Shown piece by piece: positions 56,409 to 64,000 of a DNA stretch of 64,000 bases. The notes under the pieces were generated by a model, which was not told the DNA's origin, made no database searches, and worked only from the letters and a program-made list of their open reading frames with translations. How positions within the stretch are numbered: the stretch's first letter is position 1; each line of letters starts with the position of its first letter. Source of the stretch: Halobacillus mangrovi (GTDB lineage: Bacteria > Bacillota > Bacilli > Bacillales > Halobacillaceae); assembly GCF_002097535.1 (NCBI RefSeq), contig NZ_CP020772.1, positions 1,674,001 through 1,738,000 on the forward strand, written 5' to 3'. The translations under genes and the position numbers were made by a program.

Positions 56409-58127
56409 ATGACTGTAGATAAAAAGCAAGTGATCAAATTATTAGAGAATATCGCTGTTTACTTAGAATTAAAGGGAGAGAATCCGTTTAAAATTTCAGC
56501 ATACAGAAAAGCGGCCCAGGCTCTTGAACGAGACGATCGGTCACTGAATGAAATTGAGGATTTTACAAAGATGAAGGGAATCGGAAAAGGGACCGCAACG
56601 GTGATTGACGAATTTATCGAAAATGGTGAATCTGATACATTAAAACAGTTACAAGCTGAGGTTCCTGAAGGTCTTGTTCCTTTGCTGAATTTACCAGGGC
56701 TTGGCGGGAAAAAGCTGGCCAAGTTGTATCAACAGTTAGGCGTTACGGACGCCGAGAGTTTAAAGACGGCACTGGAAACTGGCAAGGTAGAAGAGCTCGA
56801 AGGGTTCGGGGAAAAATCTGCCGAGAAAATGTTGAAAGCATTAGAAGAAGCTCATACCCGGCCTGAGCGTTTACCCATTGCACTTATGCTCCCGCTGGCG
56901 GAAAAAATCGAAGGCTATTTAAGCGAAGCGAAAAGCTTCACCCGATATTCAAGAGCGGGAAGTTTAAGAAGAATGAGAGAAACAATCAAAGACCTTGATT
57001 TTATCATTGCTTCAGAAAACTCCAGCGCAACTAGAGATGAGCTGTTGGAGCTGCCTGACATTAAAGAAGTGATTGCTTCAGGTGAAACGAAAGTATCTAT
57101 AGTTGTCAGTGAAGGCTATGATATCAATATTGATTTCCGCATCGTTGCCCCTGATGAATTTGCAACGACCCTTCATCATTTTACGGGTTCAAAAGATCAC
57201 AACGTAGCTATGCGACAACTCGCAAAACAACAAAATGAGAAAATCAGCGAATACGGAATTGAAAACATAGATACAGGAGAGGTTAAGACTTTTGAAACGG
57301 AAGAGGAATTCTTCAAACATTTCGGTCTTCATTTTATCCCTCCTGAAGTAAGGGAAAATTACGGTGAAGTAGAAAAATTTAAACAACCTGTTGATTTGGT
57401 GGATCATTCGGATATTCACGGAGATCTCCACATGCACTCGACGTGGAGTGATGGGGCACAATCTATTAAAGAAATGGCAGAAGAAGCAAAATCTTTGGGT
57501 TATGATTATATCGCTATTACGGATCACTCAAAATATTTAAGAGTGGCGAATGGTCTTAATGAGGAACGCTTACGTTTACAGCGGGCGGAAATAGATAAAA
57601 TAAACAATTCTATGGATAACTTTCATATTTTTGCAGGGATTGAGATGGATATTCTGCCAGATGGAAGACTAGACTTTGAAGATGATTTCCTTCAAGAGAT
57701 GGACTTTGTCATCGCATCTATCCATTCAAGTTTCAGCCAATCGGAAGAGAAAATTATGGAACGACTGATCAATGCGCTTGAAAATCCTAATGTGGATATG
57801 ATTGCACATCCAACAGGCCGTCTGATCGGCCGTAGAGAAGGATATGCTGTGAATCTTGAGCAGTTGATAGAAAAAGCCAAAGAAACAGGGACTATTCTTG
57901 AGCTGAATGCCAACCCGAATCGCCTTGACTTGAACTGGGAGTGGTTGATGAAAGCACAGGAAGAAGGCGTAAATATTGCCATCAACACCGATGCCCACAG
58001 TTATCGGATGCTCGACCATATGAAAATCGGTGTAGGGACGGCAAGAAAAGGATGGCTTAGAAAAGATAACGTAATCAACACGTGGACGAAAGAACAATTA
58101 ATGAAGAAATTCGGAATAAGTGAGTAG
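56409..58127 (+). CDS. polX: Family X DNA polymerase with PHP exonuclease domain
   Basis: 572 residues. Helix-hairpin-helix segments (FTKMKGIGKGTATVI, NLPGLGGKKLAKLYQQLG) and a nucleotidyltransferase part with IKDLDFIIAS and INIDFRIV acidic residues fill 1–320; the PHP domain (about 338–565) has HGDLHMHSTWSDG, IAITDHSKYL, ASIHSSF and NTDAHSYRML metal ligands. Family role: gap filling and 3'-5' exonuclease in base-excision repair. The ATG at 56409 has GAGGAG 8 nt upstream. Confidence 0.95.
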   Translation: MTVDKKQVIKLLENIAVYLELKGENPFKISAYRKAAQALERDDRSLNEIEDFTKMKGIGKGTATVIDEFIENGESDTLKQLQAEVPEGLVPLLNLPGLGGKKLAKLYQQLGVTDAESLKTALETGKVEELEGFGEKSAEKMLKALEEAHTRPERLPIALMLPLAEKIEGYLSEAKSFTRYSRAGSLRRMRETIKDLDFIIASENSSATRDELLELPDIKEVIASGETKVSIVVSEGYDINIDFRIVAPDEFATTLHHFTGSKDHNVAMRQLAKQQNEKISEYGIENIDTGEVKTFETEEEFFKHFGLHFIPPEVRENYGEVEKFKQPVDLVDHSDIHGDLHMHSTWSDGAQSIKEMAEEAKSLGYDYIAITDHSKYLRVANGLNEERLRLQRAEIDKINNSMDNFHIFAGIEMDILPDGRLDFEDDFLQEMDFVIASIHSSFSQSEEKIMERLINALENPNVDMIAHPTGRLIGRREGYAVNLEQLIEKAKETGTILELNANPNRLDLNWEWLMKAQEEGVNIAINTDAHSYRMLDHMKIGVGTARKGWLRKDNVINTWTKEQLMKKFGISE

Positions 58128-58148
58128 CAGTAAAAGGAGACGGACATA

Positions 58149-60497
58149 ATGAATCAGCGAATCCTTCATGTATTAGAGTATAAAAAAATAATCGATCAGC
58201 TGAGCGAGCAGGCAGCTTCCTCGCTAGGAAAGGAAAAGGTGGCAGCATTAAAGCCTTCTACAGACCTTGAAGAAGTCCGCTTTTTGCAAAAAGAAACAGA
58301 TGAAGCTGCTCAAGTGCTTCGATTAAAAGGACATGTTCCTCTTGGTGGAATATTTGATATTAAACCAAGTTTGAAGCGAACGACCATAGGTGGCGTGTTA
58401 AGCGCACTTGAATGTCTTGATATCGCAAGCACCATTTATGGAGGGAGGCAGCTTCGCCGTTTTATTGAAGATATGGAAGAGCCGGAAATGCCCATTTTAC
58501 GTGAGCTTGTTTCAGGAATTGAGCCGCTTCGAGAACTTGAGAGGCAAATCCGCAGCTGTATCGACGATCATGGGGCAGTGATGGACGGTGCTTCAGATAA
58601 ACTAAGGACCATACGTTCAAAAATCCGTACAAACGAAGGCCGCGTGCGGGAGAAAATGGACACATTTACGAAATCTAAATCAAAAATGCTTTCTGATGCG
58701 ATTGTAACGATACGAAACGAGAGGTATGTGCTGCCAGTAAAACAAGAGTACCGTGGGTCTATTGGCGGGATTGTTCACGATCAGTCCTCCTCTGGCGCCA
58801 CTTTATTTATTGAACCTCAGTCTGTCGTAGATTTAAATAACCAGCTGCAAGAAGCACGAGTACAGGAAAAGCATGAGATTGAGAAAATCTTGAAAGAGCT
58901 TTCTGAGGCTATTGCTGAAGACCAGCCACGATTATATGACAATGTTGCGATTCTTGGACATGTGGATTTCATGTTTTCCCGGGCAAAGTTAGGAAAATTA
59001 ATGAAAGCATCTTTGCCTGAGATGAATGATGAAGGCCGTATAAAAATGCGCCAGGCGCGTCATCCACTGATTCCTGAAGATGAAGTGGTTCCTAATGACG
59101 TTGAAATCGGCGAAGACTTTACATCCATTGTCATCACAGGACCTAATACAGGCGGTAAAACGGTCACATTGAAGCTCGTAGGTTTATGCACGCTCATGGC
59201 ACAGTCCGGACTGCAGATTCCAGCAATGGATGGTTGTGAATTGGCTGTTTTCCAAGAGGTTTATGCCGATATTGGAGATGAACAGTCCATCGAGCAGAGC
59301 TTATCTACCTTTTCTTCTCATATGACAAACATTGTTGACATTTTAAAGCATGTGGATGAGAAATCTTTAGTTCTTTTTGATGAATTAGGAGCTGGCACCG
59401 ATCCGCAGGAAGGCGCTGCTCTTGCTATGTCCATTTTAGACGAAGTGGTGCAAAGAAAGGCGAGAGTCATCGCTACCACCCACTATCCGGAGCTAAAAGC
59501 GTACGGTTATAATCGAGAAGGGGTCGTGAATGCTTCTGTCGAATTCGATATTCAAACCTTGAGACCAACCTACCGATTATTGATCGGTGTACCAGGCAGA
59601 AGTAATGCCTTTGAGATTTCAAGACGATTAGGGTTAGAGGAGACAATAATTGAATCAGCTAAACAGCAAATTGGAGTCGACTCTCGAAGTGTAGAAAATA
59701 TGATCGCTTCTCTGGAAGAGTCCAAGCGGGGTGCCGAGCAGGACTACAAGAAAGCGGAAAAAATTTTACAAGAAGCAGAAGAATTGAAGAAACAGCTGCA
59801 GGAAAAGTGGAATCAATTCGAGGACAAGCGTGAGAAGCTTTATGCAAAAGCAGAAGAAAAAGCGGAAAAAGCAATCCAGCAGGCAAGAGAAGAAGCGGAA
59901 GAGATTGTGAATCAAATTCGCAATATGAAATCAGAAGCGCAAATGAAGGAACACGAATGGATCGAAGCACGAAAAATGTTTGATGAGGCAAAGCCGGAGC
60001 TTGCGAAGAAAAAGAAAGAAGAGCATGCGCCTAAGCCTAACAAAGAAATGCGCGAACTAAAGGCAGGCGATGAAGTGAAACTCCTAACCTTAAACCAGAA
60101 CGGAACGATTGTGGAGCAAACGGGAAAAAATGAGTACCAGGTCCAAGTCGGCGTTATGAAAGTCAAGGCGAAAAGGAAGGAACTGGAGTTTATAAAATCA
60201 GAACAGCCATACAAAGAAAAACCGATGGCAAAAGTGAAAGGAAAGGCTTTTCACGTGAAGACAGAACTGGATTTGCGAGGGGAGCGCTATGAAGATGCCT
60301 TGAATCGATTGGAAAAATATATTGATGATGCTGTCCTTGCAGGATACCCGAGAGTCTCTATTATTCACGGAAAAGGGACTGGAGCACTAAGGACAGCTGT
60401 TCAAAACTATGCTAAGAATCATCGGAACATATCGGATTACCGTGCAGGCGGCATGAACGAAGGCGGTAGCGGTGTCACCGTTTTAGAACTTAACTAA
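58149..60497 (+). CDS. mutS2: MutS2 ATPase / Smr endonuclease
   Basis: 782 residues. MutS core with Walker [18 protein letters not shown] (about 325–345), Walker [20 protein letters not shown] and [11 protein letters not shown]; coiled coil 515–620; KOW-like part; C-terminal Smr domain (about 707–782) with [12 protein letters not shown] and [14 protein letters not shown]. Relatives split collided ribosomes or suppress recombination. It lacks the MutS mismatch-binding domain. 21 bp after polX. Confidence 0.95.
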   Translation: MNQRILHVLEYKKIIDQLSEQAASSLGKEKVAALKPSTDLEEVRFLQKETDEAAQVLRLKGHVPLGGIFDIKPSLKRTTIGGVLSALECLDIASTIYGGRQLRRFIEDMEEPEMPILRELVSGIEPLRELERQIRSCIDDHGAVMDGASDKLRTIRSKIRTNEGRVREKMDTFTKSKSKMLSDAIVTIRNERYVLPVKQEYRGSIGGIVHDQSSSGATLFIEPQSVVDLNNQLQEARVQEKHEIEKILKELSEAIAEDQPRLYDNVAILGHVDFMFSRAKLGKLMKASLPEMNDEGRIKMRQARHPLIPEDEVVPNDVEIGEDFTSIVITGPNTGGKTVTLKLVGLCTLMAQSGLQIPAMDGCELAVFQEVYADIGDEQSIEQSLSTFSSHMTNIVDILKHVDEKSLVLFDELGAGTDPQEGAALAMSILDEVVQRKARVIATTHYPELKAYGYNREGVVNASVEFDIQTLRPTYRLLIGVPGRSNAFEISRRLGLEETIIESAKQQIGVDSRSVENMIASLEESKRGAEQDYKKAEKILQEAEELKKQLQEKWNQFEDKREKLYAKAEEKAEKAIQQAREEAEEIVNQIRNMKSEAQMKEHEWIEARKMFDEAKPELAKKKKEEHAPKPNKEMRELKAGDEVKLLTLNQNGTIVEQTGKNEYQVQVGVMKVKAKRKELEFIKSEQPYKEKPMAKVKGKAFHVKTELDLRGERYEDALNRLEKYIDDAVLAGYPRVSIIHGKGTGALRTAVQNYAKNHRNISDYRAGGMNEGGSGVTVLELN

Positions 60498-60523
60498 GTA
60501 TAGAGCAAAGGGAGCGGACAGAC

Positions 60524-60931
60524 ATGGATGGTTTTTGGGAATACTCTTTAGTTGAAACTGCCGCAAGATATAGTGTGGTCGTTTTATGCCTGATCGTATT
60601 TATGGCCGTTTTCGAAATCGTTACCTCCTACAATAATTGGAAAGAAATAAAACGAGGAAATTTAGCTGTAGCCATGGCAACCGGCGGAAAGATCTTTGGT
60701 ATCGCTAATATTTTTCGTTTTTCCATTGAACACAATGATTCTCTTCTTCAAACAATGGGATGGGGTATTTTCGGATTTGTCCTTTTGTTGTCCGGTTATT
60801 TCATTTATGAATTTTTAACTCCTTCCTTTAAAATTGACGAAGAAATTGAGGCGGATAACCGAGCCGTAGGATTTATTTCCTTAGTCATTTCTGTCGGACT
60901 CTCTTATGTTATTGGAGCGAATATCATTTAA
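60524..60931 (+). CDS. yshE: DUF350 membrane protein YshE
   Basis: 135 residues, four helices in two halves. KRGNLAVAMATGGKIFGIANI follows helix 1 (shortened motif RGN-AVA), and EADNRAVGFISLVISVGL lies in the second half. It is a paralogue of the DUF350 protein at 2185–2580 and corresponds to B. subtilis YshE, also after mutS2. AAAGGGAG lies upstream of the ATG. A 25-codon frame follows 11 bp later. Confidence 0.88.
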   Translation: MDGFWEYSLVETAARYSVVVLCLIVFMAVFEIVTSYNNWKEIKRGNLAVAMATGGKIFGIANIFRFSIEHNDSLLQTMGWGIFGFVLLLSGYFIYEFLTPSFKIDEEIEADNRAVGFISLVISVGLSYVIGANII

Positions 60932-60942
60932 GGAGAACGTGT

Positions 60943-61020
60943 ATGGAAACCTTAGCAAAAATTTTATTAGTCGTGGCTGCGGTCTTTTTGATTGTAGGTG
61001 TATTATTTTTTATATTATAA
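60943..61020 (+). CDS. 25-residue single-helix membrane protein
   Basis: METLAKILLVVAAVFLIVGV followed by LFFIL: essentially one transmembrane helix. AAGGAG (beginning in the yshE stop codon) lies 7 nt before the ATG, and a strong terminator begins 37 bp after the stop, so it looks like a true last cistron. It resembles the first helix of DUF2905 proteins (lgkiLii.G...) without the rest. It may be a partner of YshE. Confidence 0.62.
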   Translation: METLAKILLVVAAVFLIVGVLFFIL

Positions 61021-61056
61021 AAAGATGAGGCCATGGATAAGTCTGAATGACCCAAG

Positions 61057-61101
61057 AAAATTCCGAACGATTACGTTGAAAATCGTGTCGGAATTTTTTT
61101 G
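61057..61101 (+). terminator. Terminator of the mutS2-yshE unit
   Basis: Outer AATTCCGA/TCGGAATT and inner ACGATT/AATCGT stems (61059–61072 / 61081–61095) with T-run. Confidence 0.88.
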
Positions 61102-61111
61102 TGGCAAGAAA

Positions 61112-61262
61112 GGAGTTCAATAATCGATCCGTCAAAACACCTCGCTTGCCACGGGCACGGCCTAGAGCTTCTTTGAGAGGCAATGAACACTTTCCTGCAG
61201 GAAGTGATGTTCCCATAGGAGTTTCCGGGTATTGATTACGCTAACGATCTGCGTGATCCTGA
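61112..61262. repeat. Degenerate GC-rich intergenic repeat, family A-like
   Basis: CTCGCTTGCCACGGGCACGGC, shortened key CTCGCTTGCC, plus CCTGCAGGAAG and CATAGGAGTTTCC follow the order CTCGCTT–CCGC–GCAGGAGTCTCC of the copies near 25.3 and 25.7 kb. The resemblance is partial. The rest of 61021–61432 holds only the terminator and the lcfA promoter. Confidence 0.45.
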
Positions 61263-61369
61263 GAAAGTTTTCAACGGTTATTTTTAAACCTCTGTTCTAC
61301 TTATGTCCCAGTCTCTTACTTTTTCGAACTTGTCTTAGATGGTAATTTTCTCAAAATTATAAATTGTAA

Positions 61370-61398
61370 TTCAAATATCCTTCCTTTATCGTTATAAT
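61370..61398 (+). promoter_or_regulatory. Probable promoter of lcfA
   Basis: TTCAAA (61370–61375), 17 bp, TATAAT (61393–61398). No FadR-type box is visible near it. Confidence 0.5.
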
Positions 61399-61432
61399 AG
61401 TGATATAAGACTAAAAGGGGAGGCGTTTTGGA

Positions 61433-63133
61433 ATGGCAACCTTTCATCGTCCTTGGCATGCTCATTATCCACCAGAAGTCCCTGCTACAATCGAATACGA
61501 TAAACACCCGCTGCACTATTACTTAGAGGATAGTGCAAAAAAATACGGCGAAAAGAAAGCGCTTTATTTTATGGGTAAGGAATTGTCTTACAAAGAAGTG
61601 TATGATCAGTCCAAAGCTTTAGCCAGTTACTTGCAGGATTTAGGATTAGAAAAAGGTGACAGAGTCTCTATCATGCTTCCAAATTGTCCTCAATCTGTTA
61701 TTTCCTACTACGCGGTCTTACTAATTGGAGGAGTTGTTGTTCAAACAAATCCTCTCTATATGGAGCGTGAACTCGAATATCAGCTTAAAGACTCCGGAGC
61801 AAAAATGATTATTTGTCTGGATATCCTTTATCCTAAGGCAGCGAACGTCAAGGCTGAAACTTCTCTTGAGCATATCATCGTAACGGGCATTAAAGATTAT
61901 CTTCCGTTCCCCAAAAATAAAATCTATCCTTTTATACAAAAGCGGCAATATCAAGTACTCGTTAGACCTGAGCAATCTAGCGATACACACCTCTGGCCGC
62001 ATATCCTCGATCAAAGCATGGGTGAGTTTGAACCTGTAGAAGTTGATCCAGTGGAGGACCTGGCGCTACTTCAGTACACAGGAGGTACGACTGGATTTCC
62101 AAAAGGTGTTATGCTCACGCATTATAATCTTGTCGTTAATACGCAAATGTCTAAGCGGTGGCTGTATAAATCTAAGGATGGTAAAGATATAGTCCTTGGA
62201 GTCTTGCCTTTCTTCCACGTTTACGGAATGACTTCTGTGATGAATCTTTCCGTAATGATGGGGAGTAAAATGATTCTTATGCCTAAATTTGATGCTGAAG
62301 AGGTTTTGAAGGTTATAGAGAAACAAAAACCAACGTTATTCCCAGGAGCTCCAACCATCTATATTGCTTTGCTGAACCATCCGAACTTAAATAAGTACGA
62401 TTTATCTTCGATTGAAGCTTGCCTAAGCGGCTCGGCCCCTCTTCCAGTGGAAGTACAAGAGGAATTCGAGAAAGTGACGGGAGGAAAACTGGTAGAAGGA
62501 TATGGTCTGACCGAAACCTCTCCTGTGACGCACTCCAATTTAGTTTGGGGGAAACGGGTGAGTGGAAGTGTGGGGATACCTTGGCCAAATACAGATGCGA
62601 AAATCGTTAAGATGGATGGGGAAGGAGAAGCCGATTTCGGAGAGATTGGTGAAATCGTTGTTAAAGGACCTCAAGTGATGAGAGGGTATTGGAATCGTCC
62701 AGAGGAAACGGCGCAAGTACTCAGTGAGGATGGCTGGTTTCGCACAGGGGATATGGGATATATGAATGAAGATGGATACTTCTTCGTAGTAGACCGTAAG
62801 AAGGATATGATCATTGCCGGAGGTTATAACATCTATCCAAGAGAAGTCGAAGAAGTGCTTTATGAACACTCCGAGATTCAGGAAGCTGTCGTAGTTGGAA
62901 TTCCTGACCCTTACCGTGGAGAAACAGTCAAAGCTTTTATTGTAAAAAAACAAGGAAGCGATATAACGGAAGATGAGTTGAATGAATACTGCAGGAAGCA
63001 CATGGCGGCTTTTAAAGTTCCTAGAATTTACGAATTTCGTGAAGAATTGCCTAAAACAGCCGTCGGTAAGATTCTTCGCCGCTCTCTCGTAGAGGAGGAA
63101 AAGAGAAAATTAGAAGAGTCAGAGAGTGTGTAA
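61433..63133 (+). CDS. lcfA: Long-chain acyl-CoA synthetase
   Basis: 566 residues, ANL superfamily. AMP-binding loop LLQYTGGTTGFPKGVMLTHYN shortened to TGGTTGFPKG, then VEGYGLTETSPVTHSN, the hinge GWFRTGDMGYMNEDGYF with catalytic Asp, VVDRKKDMIIAGGYNIYPREVEE-type C-terminal motif and the catalytic Lys in KTAVGKILRRSL. It activates fatty acids for beta-oxidation. GGGGAGG is 9 nt before the ATG. It precedes fadR and fadB as in B. subtilis. Confidence 0.95.
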   Translation: MATFHRPWHAHYPPEVPATIEYDKHPLHYYLEDSAKKYGEKKALYFMGKELSYKEVYDQSKALASYLQDLGLEKGDRVSIMLPNCPQSVISYYAVLLIGGVVVQTNPLYMERELEYQLKDSGAKMIICLDILYPKAANVKAETSLEHIIVTGIKDYLPFPKNKIYPFIQKRQYQVLVRPEQSSDTHLWPHILDQSMGEFEPVEVDPVEDLALLQYTGGTTGFPKGVMLTHYNLVVNTQMSKRWLYKSKDGKDIVLGVLPFFHVYGMTSVMNLSVMMGSKMILMPKFDAEEVLKVIEKQKPTLFPGAPTIYIALLNHPNLNKYDLSSIEACLSGSAPLPVEVQEEFEKVTGGKLVEGYGLTETSPVTHSNLVWGKRVSGSVGIPWPNTDAKIVKMDGEGEADFGEIGEIVVKGPQVMRGYWNRPEETAQVLSEDGWFRTGDMGYMNEDGYFFVVDRKKDMIIAGGYNIYPREVEEVLYEHSEIQEAVVVGIPDPYRGETVKAFIVKKQGSDITEDELNEYCRKHMAAFKVPRIYEFREELPKTAVGKILRRSLVEEEKRKLEESESV

Positions 63134-63161
63134 TACGTGAAAAAAGATTATTAAAGAAAAG

Positions 63162-63190
63162 TTGACAGAATATTTTTTGGGATGTAATAT
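63162..63190 (+). promoter_or_regulatory. Sigma-A promoter of fadR
   Basis: Perfect TTGACA (63162–63167), 17 bp, TAATAT (63185–63190); TATAAT at 63188–63193 is an alternative -10 with a 20-bp spacer. Confidence 0.72.
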
Positions 63191-63196
63191 AATAGG

Positions 63197-63214
63197 TGAA
63201 TGACCGTTCATTCA
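63197..63214. promoter_or_regulatory. FadR operator
   Basis: TGAATGACCGTTCATTCA: perfect 7-bp arms TGAATGA / TCATTCA, matching the B. subtilis FadR consensus TGAATGANTANTCATTCA as I recall it. It covers the transcription start, so FadR should repress its own gene and those downstream. Confidence 0.85.
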
Positions 63215-63244
63215 TTTTCACGATTCATAAGGCAGGAGATTTTA

Positions 63245-63835
63245 TTGAAAAAAAACAAACCAAAGTACAAACAGATTATAGAAGCAGCGGTTGAAGTAAT
63301 CGCCGAAAATGGATACCACTCCTCTCAAGTGTCTAAAATTGCAAAAAAAGCTGGAGTGGCGGATGGTACAATTTACCTTTACTTCAAAAATAAAGAAGAT
63401 ATTCTCGTATCCCTCTTTCAAGAAAAAATGGGGCAGTTCATTGAAAAGATTGAGCAAGAAACAACTTCCAGGCAGACAGCTGAGGAGAAGCTTCTAACGT
63501 TAATTGAAACGCATTTCACCCAGCTGGCTGCTGACCACCATTTGGCGATAGTTACTCAATTGGAGCTTCGTCAATCGAACAAAGAATTGAGGCAGAAGAT
63601 CAATGAAGTTCTCAAACGATATTTGAACGTTATTGATCATATCGTCGACGAAGGTGTGGAAGAAAAGTTGTTCCGTAGTGGCATGGATCGCCGTCTCGTT
63701 CGGCAAATGATTTTCGGAACGATGGATGAGACGGTGACCAATTGGGTCATGAAAGATCAGCGCTATAACATAGTAGGCCAAGCGAAAGAAGTCCATAGCT
63801 TGATCGTTCACGGACTAGCCCATTCTGATAAGTAA
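63245..63835 (+). CDS. fadR: TetR-type fatty-acid degradation repressor FadR
   Basis: 196 residues. N-terminal HTH with AAVEVIAENGYHSSQVSKIA and GVADGTIYLYFKNKEDIL, closely matching B. subtilis FadR (YsiA), whose ligand is long-chain acyl-CoA. The C-terminal domain has LAIVTQLELRQSNKELRQKI and RQMIFGTMDETVTNWVM, also conserved. The start is TTG 63245 with GCAGGAG about 7 nt upstream; the longer frame would begin inside the operator. Confidence 0.94.
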   Translation: MKKNKPKYKQIIEAAVEVIAENGYHSSQVSKIAKKAGVADGTIYLYFKNKEDILVSLFQEKMGQFIEKIEQETTSRQTAEEKLLTLIETHFTQLAADHHLAIVTQLELRQSNKELRQKINEVLKRYLNVIDHIVDEGVEEKLFRSGMDRRLVRQMIFGTMDETVTNWVMKDQRYNIVGQAKEVHSLIVHGLAHSDK

Positions 63836-63851
63836 AAAGGAGAGAGAGCTA

Positions 63852-64000
63852 TTGTCAACATTAACTATGCAAGTGAAAGAACATGTCGCTGAAATTACGA
63901 TTGAAAGCCCGCCGGCTAACGCTCTTTCCACTCACATCTTAAACGATTTATCTGAAGATCTGGATAGGGTGGAACAGGATCCTTCTATTAAGGCAATCTT
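63852..64000 (+). CDS. fadB: Enoyl-CoA hydratase FadB, 5' part
   Basis: The first 49 codons are present; the gene runs off the right edge. VAEITIESPPANALSTHILNDL matches the start of crotonase-fold enzymes (PPANALS) and B. subtilis FadB (YsiB). It hydrates 2-enoyl-CoA in beta-oxidation. TTG start with AAAAAGGAG about 9 nt upstream, 16 bp after fadR and under the same operator. Confidence 0.88.
   Translation, partial: MSTLTMQVKEHVAEITIESPPANALSTHILNDLSEDLDRVEQDPSIKAI

Overview
The window is a chromosomal backbone segment from a low-GC, spore-forming member of the Bacillaceae. Gene order matches the Bacillus subtilis ytkL–ytoI–nrnA–dnaE–acc–pfkA–pyk–citZ–icd–mdh–phoPR–polA–mutM–coaE–gapB–speD–nrdR–dnaBI–thrS–infC–pheST–rnhC–zapA–polX–mutS2–lcfA–fadR region closely. 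Sporulation genes (ytrHI, ytvI, ytaF, ytxC, sspI) show an endospore former. Gene content together with GC-rich intergenic repeats suggests a moderately halophilic genus such as Halobacillus or a relative, but that is inference. I see no rRNA, tRNA, CRISPR array, transposase or prophage.

Region by region. 1–4.3 kb is the most accessory part: an envelope-stress cluster (DUF4178, PspA, DUF4247, DUF350) behind a sigma-W-like ECF promoter, followed by a membrane-embedded spermidine-synthase-like protein. 4.3–8.8 kb holds ytkL, ytoI, ytpI, nrnA and the sporulation pair ytrHI. 8.9–16.2 kb holds dnaE, NADP-type malic enzyme, a FadR/GntR-type regulator and accDA. 16.4–25.2 kb is central carbon metabolism (pfkA, pyk, citZ-icd-mdh, a MaoC-type hydratase). 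25.2–26.0 kb is a gene-free stretch with two inverted GC-rich repeats and an orphan terminator. 26–35.5 kb holds phoPR, hflKC (ECF promoter), polA, mutM, ytaF and coaE. 35.5–42 kb holds gapB, speD, nrdR, dnaB, dnaI and ytxC. 42–49.4 kb holds thrS (T-box), infC-rpmI-rplT (L20 leader), ysdA, a VTT protein, ysdB (ECF promoter), a dimeric dUTPase, ysdC and sspI. 49.5–64 kb holds an rRNA methyltransferase, pheST (T-box), rnhC, zapA, cvpA, polX, mutS2, yshE with a previously uncalled 25-residue membrane protein, then lcfA, fadR and the start of fadB.

The regulatory DNA is the most informative layer. Three ECF promoters with the same 17-nt spacer precede the PspA cluster, hflKC and ysdB. A perfect GntR/FadR-type palindrome sits just downstream of the malic-enzyme promoter, with a FadR-type regulator gene immediately after it. 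gapB carries a perfect match to the remembered CcpN operator. A FadR (TetR) box lies in the fadR promoter but none is visible before lcfA. citZ has a cre-like site and a stable hairpin in its leader. The speD leader carries two alternative partners for a C5 tract, one of them the ribosome-binding site, which looks like a translational switch. Many start codons were moved from the longest reading frame to the one with a proper ribosome-binding site; infC starts at ATT.
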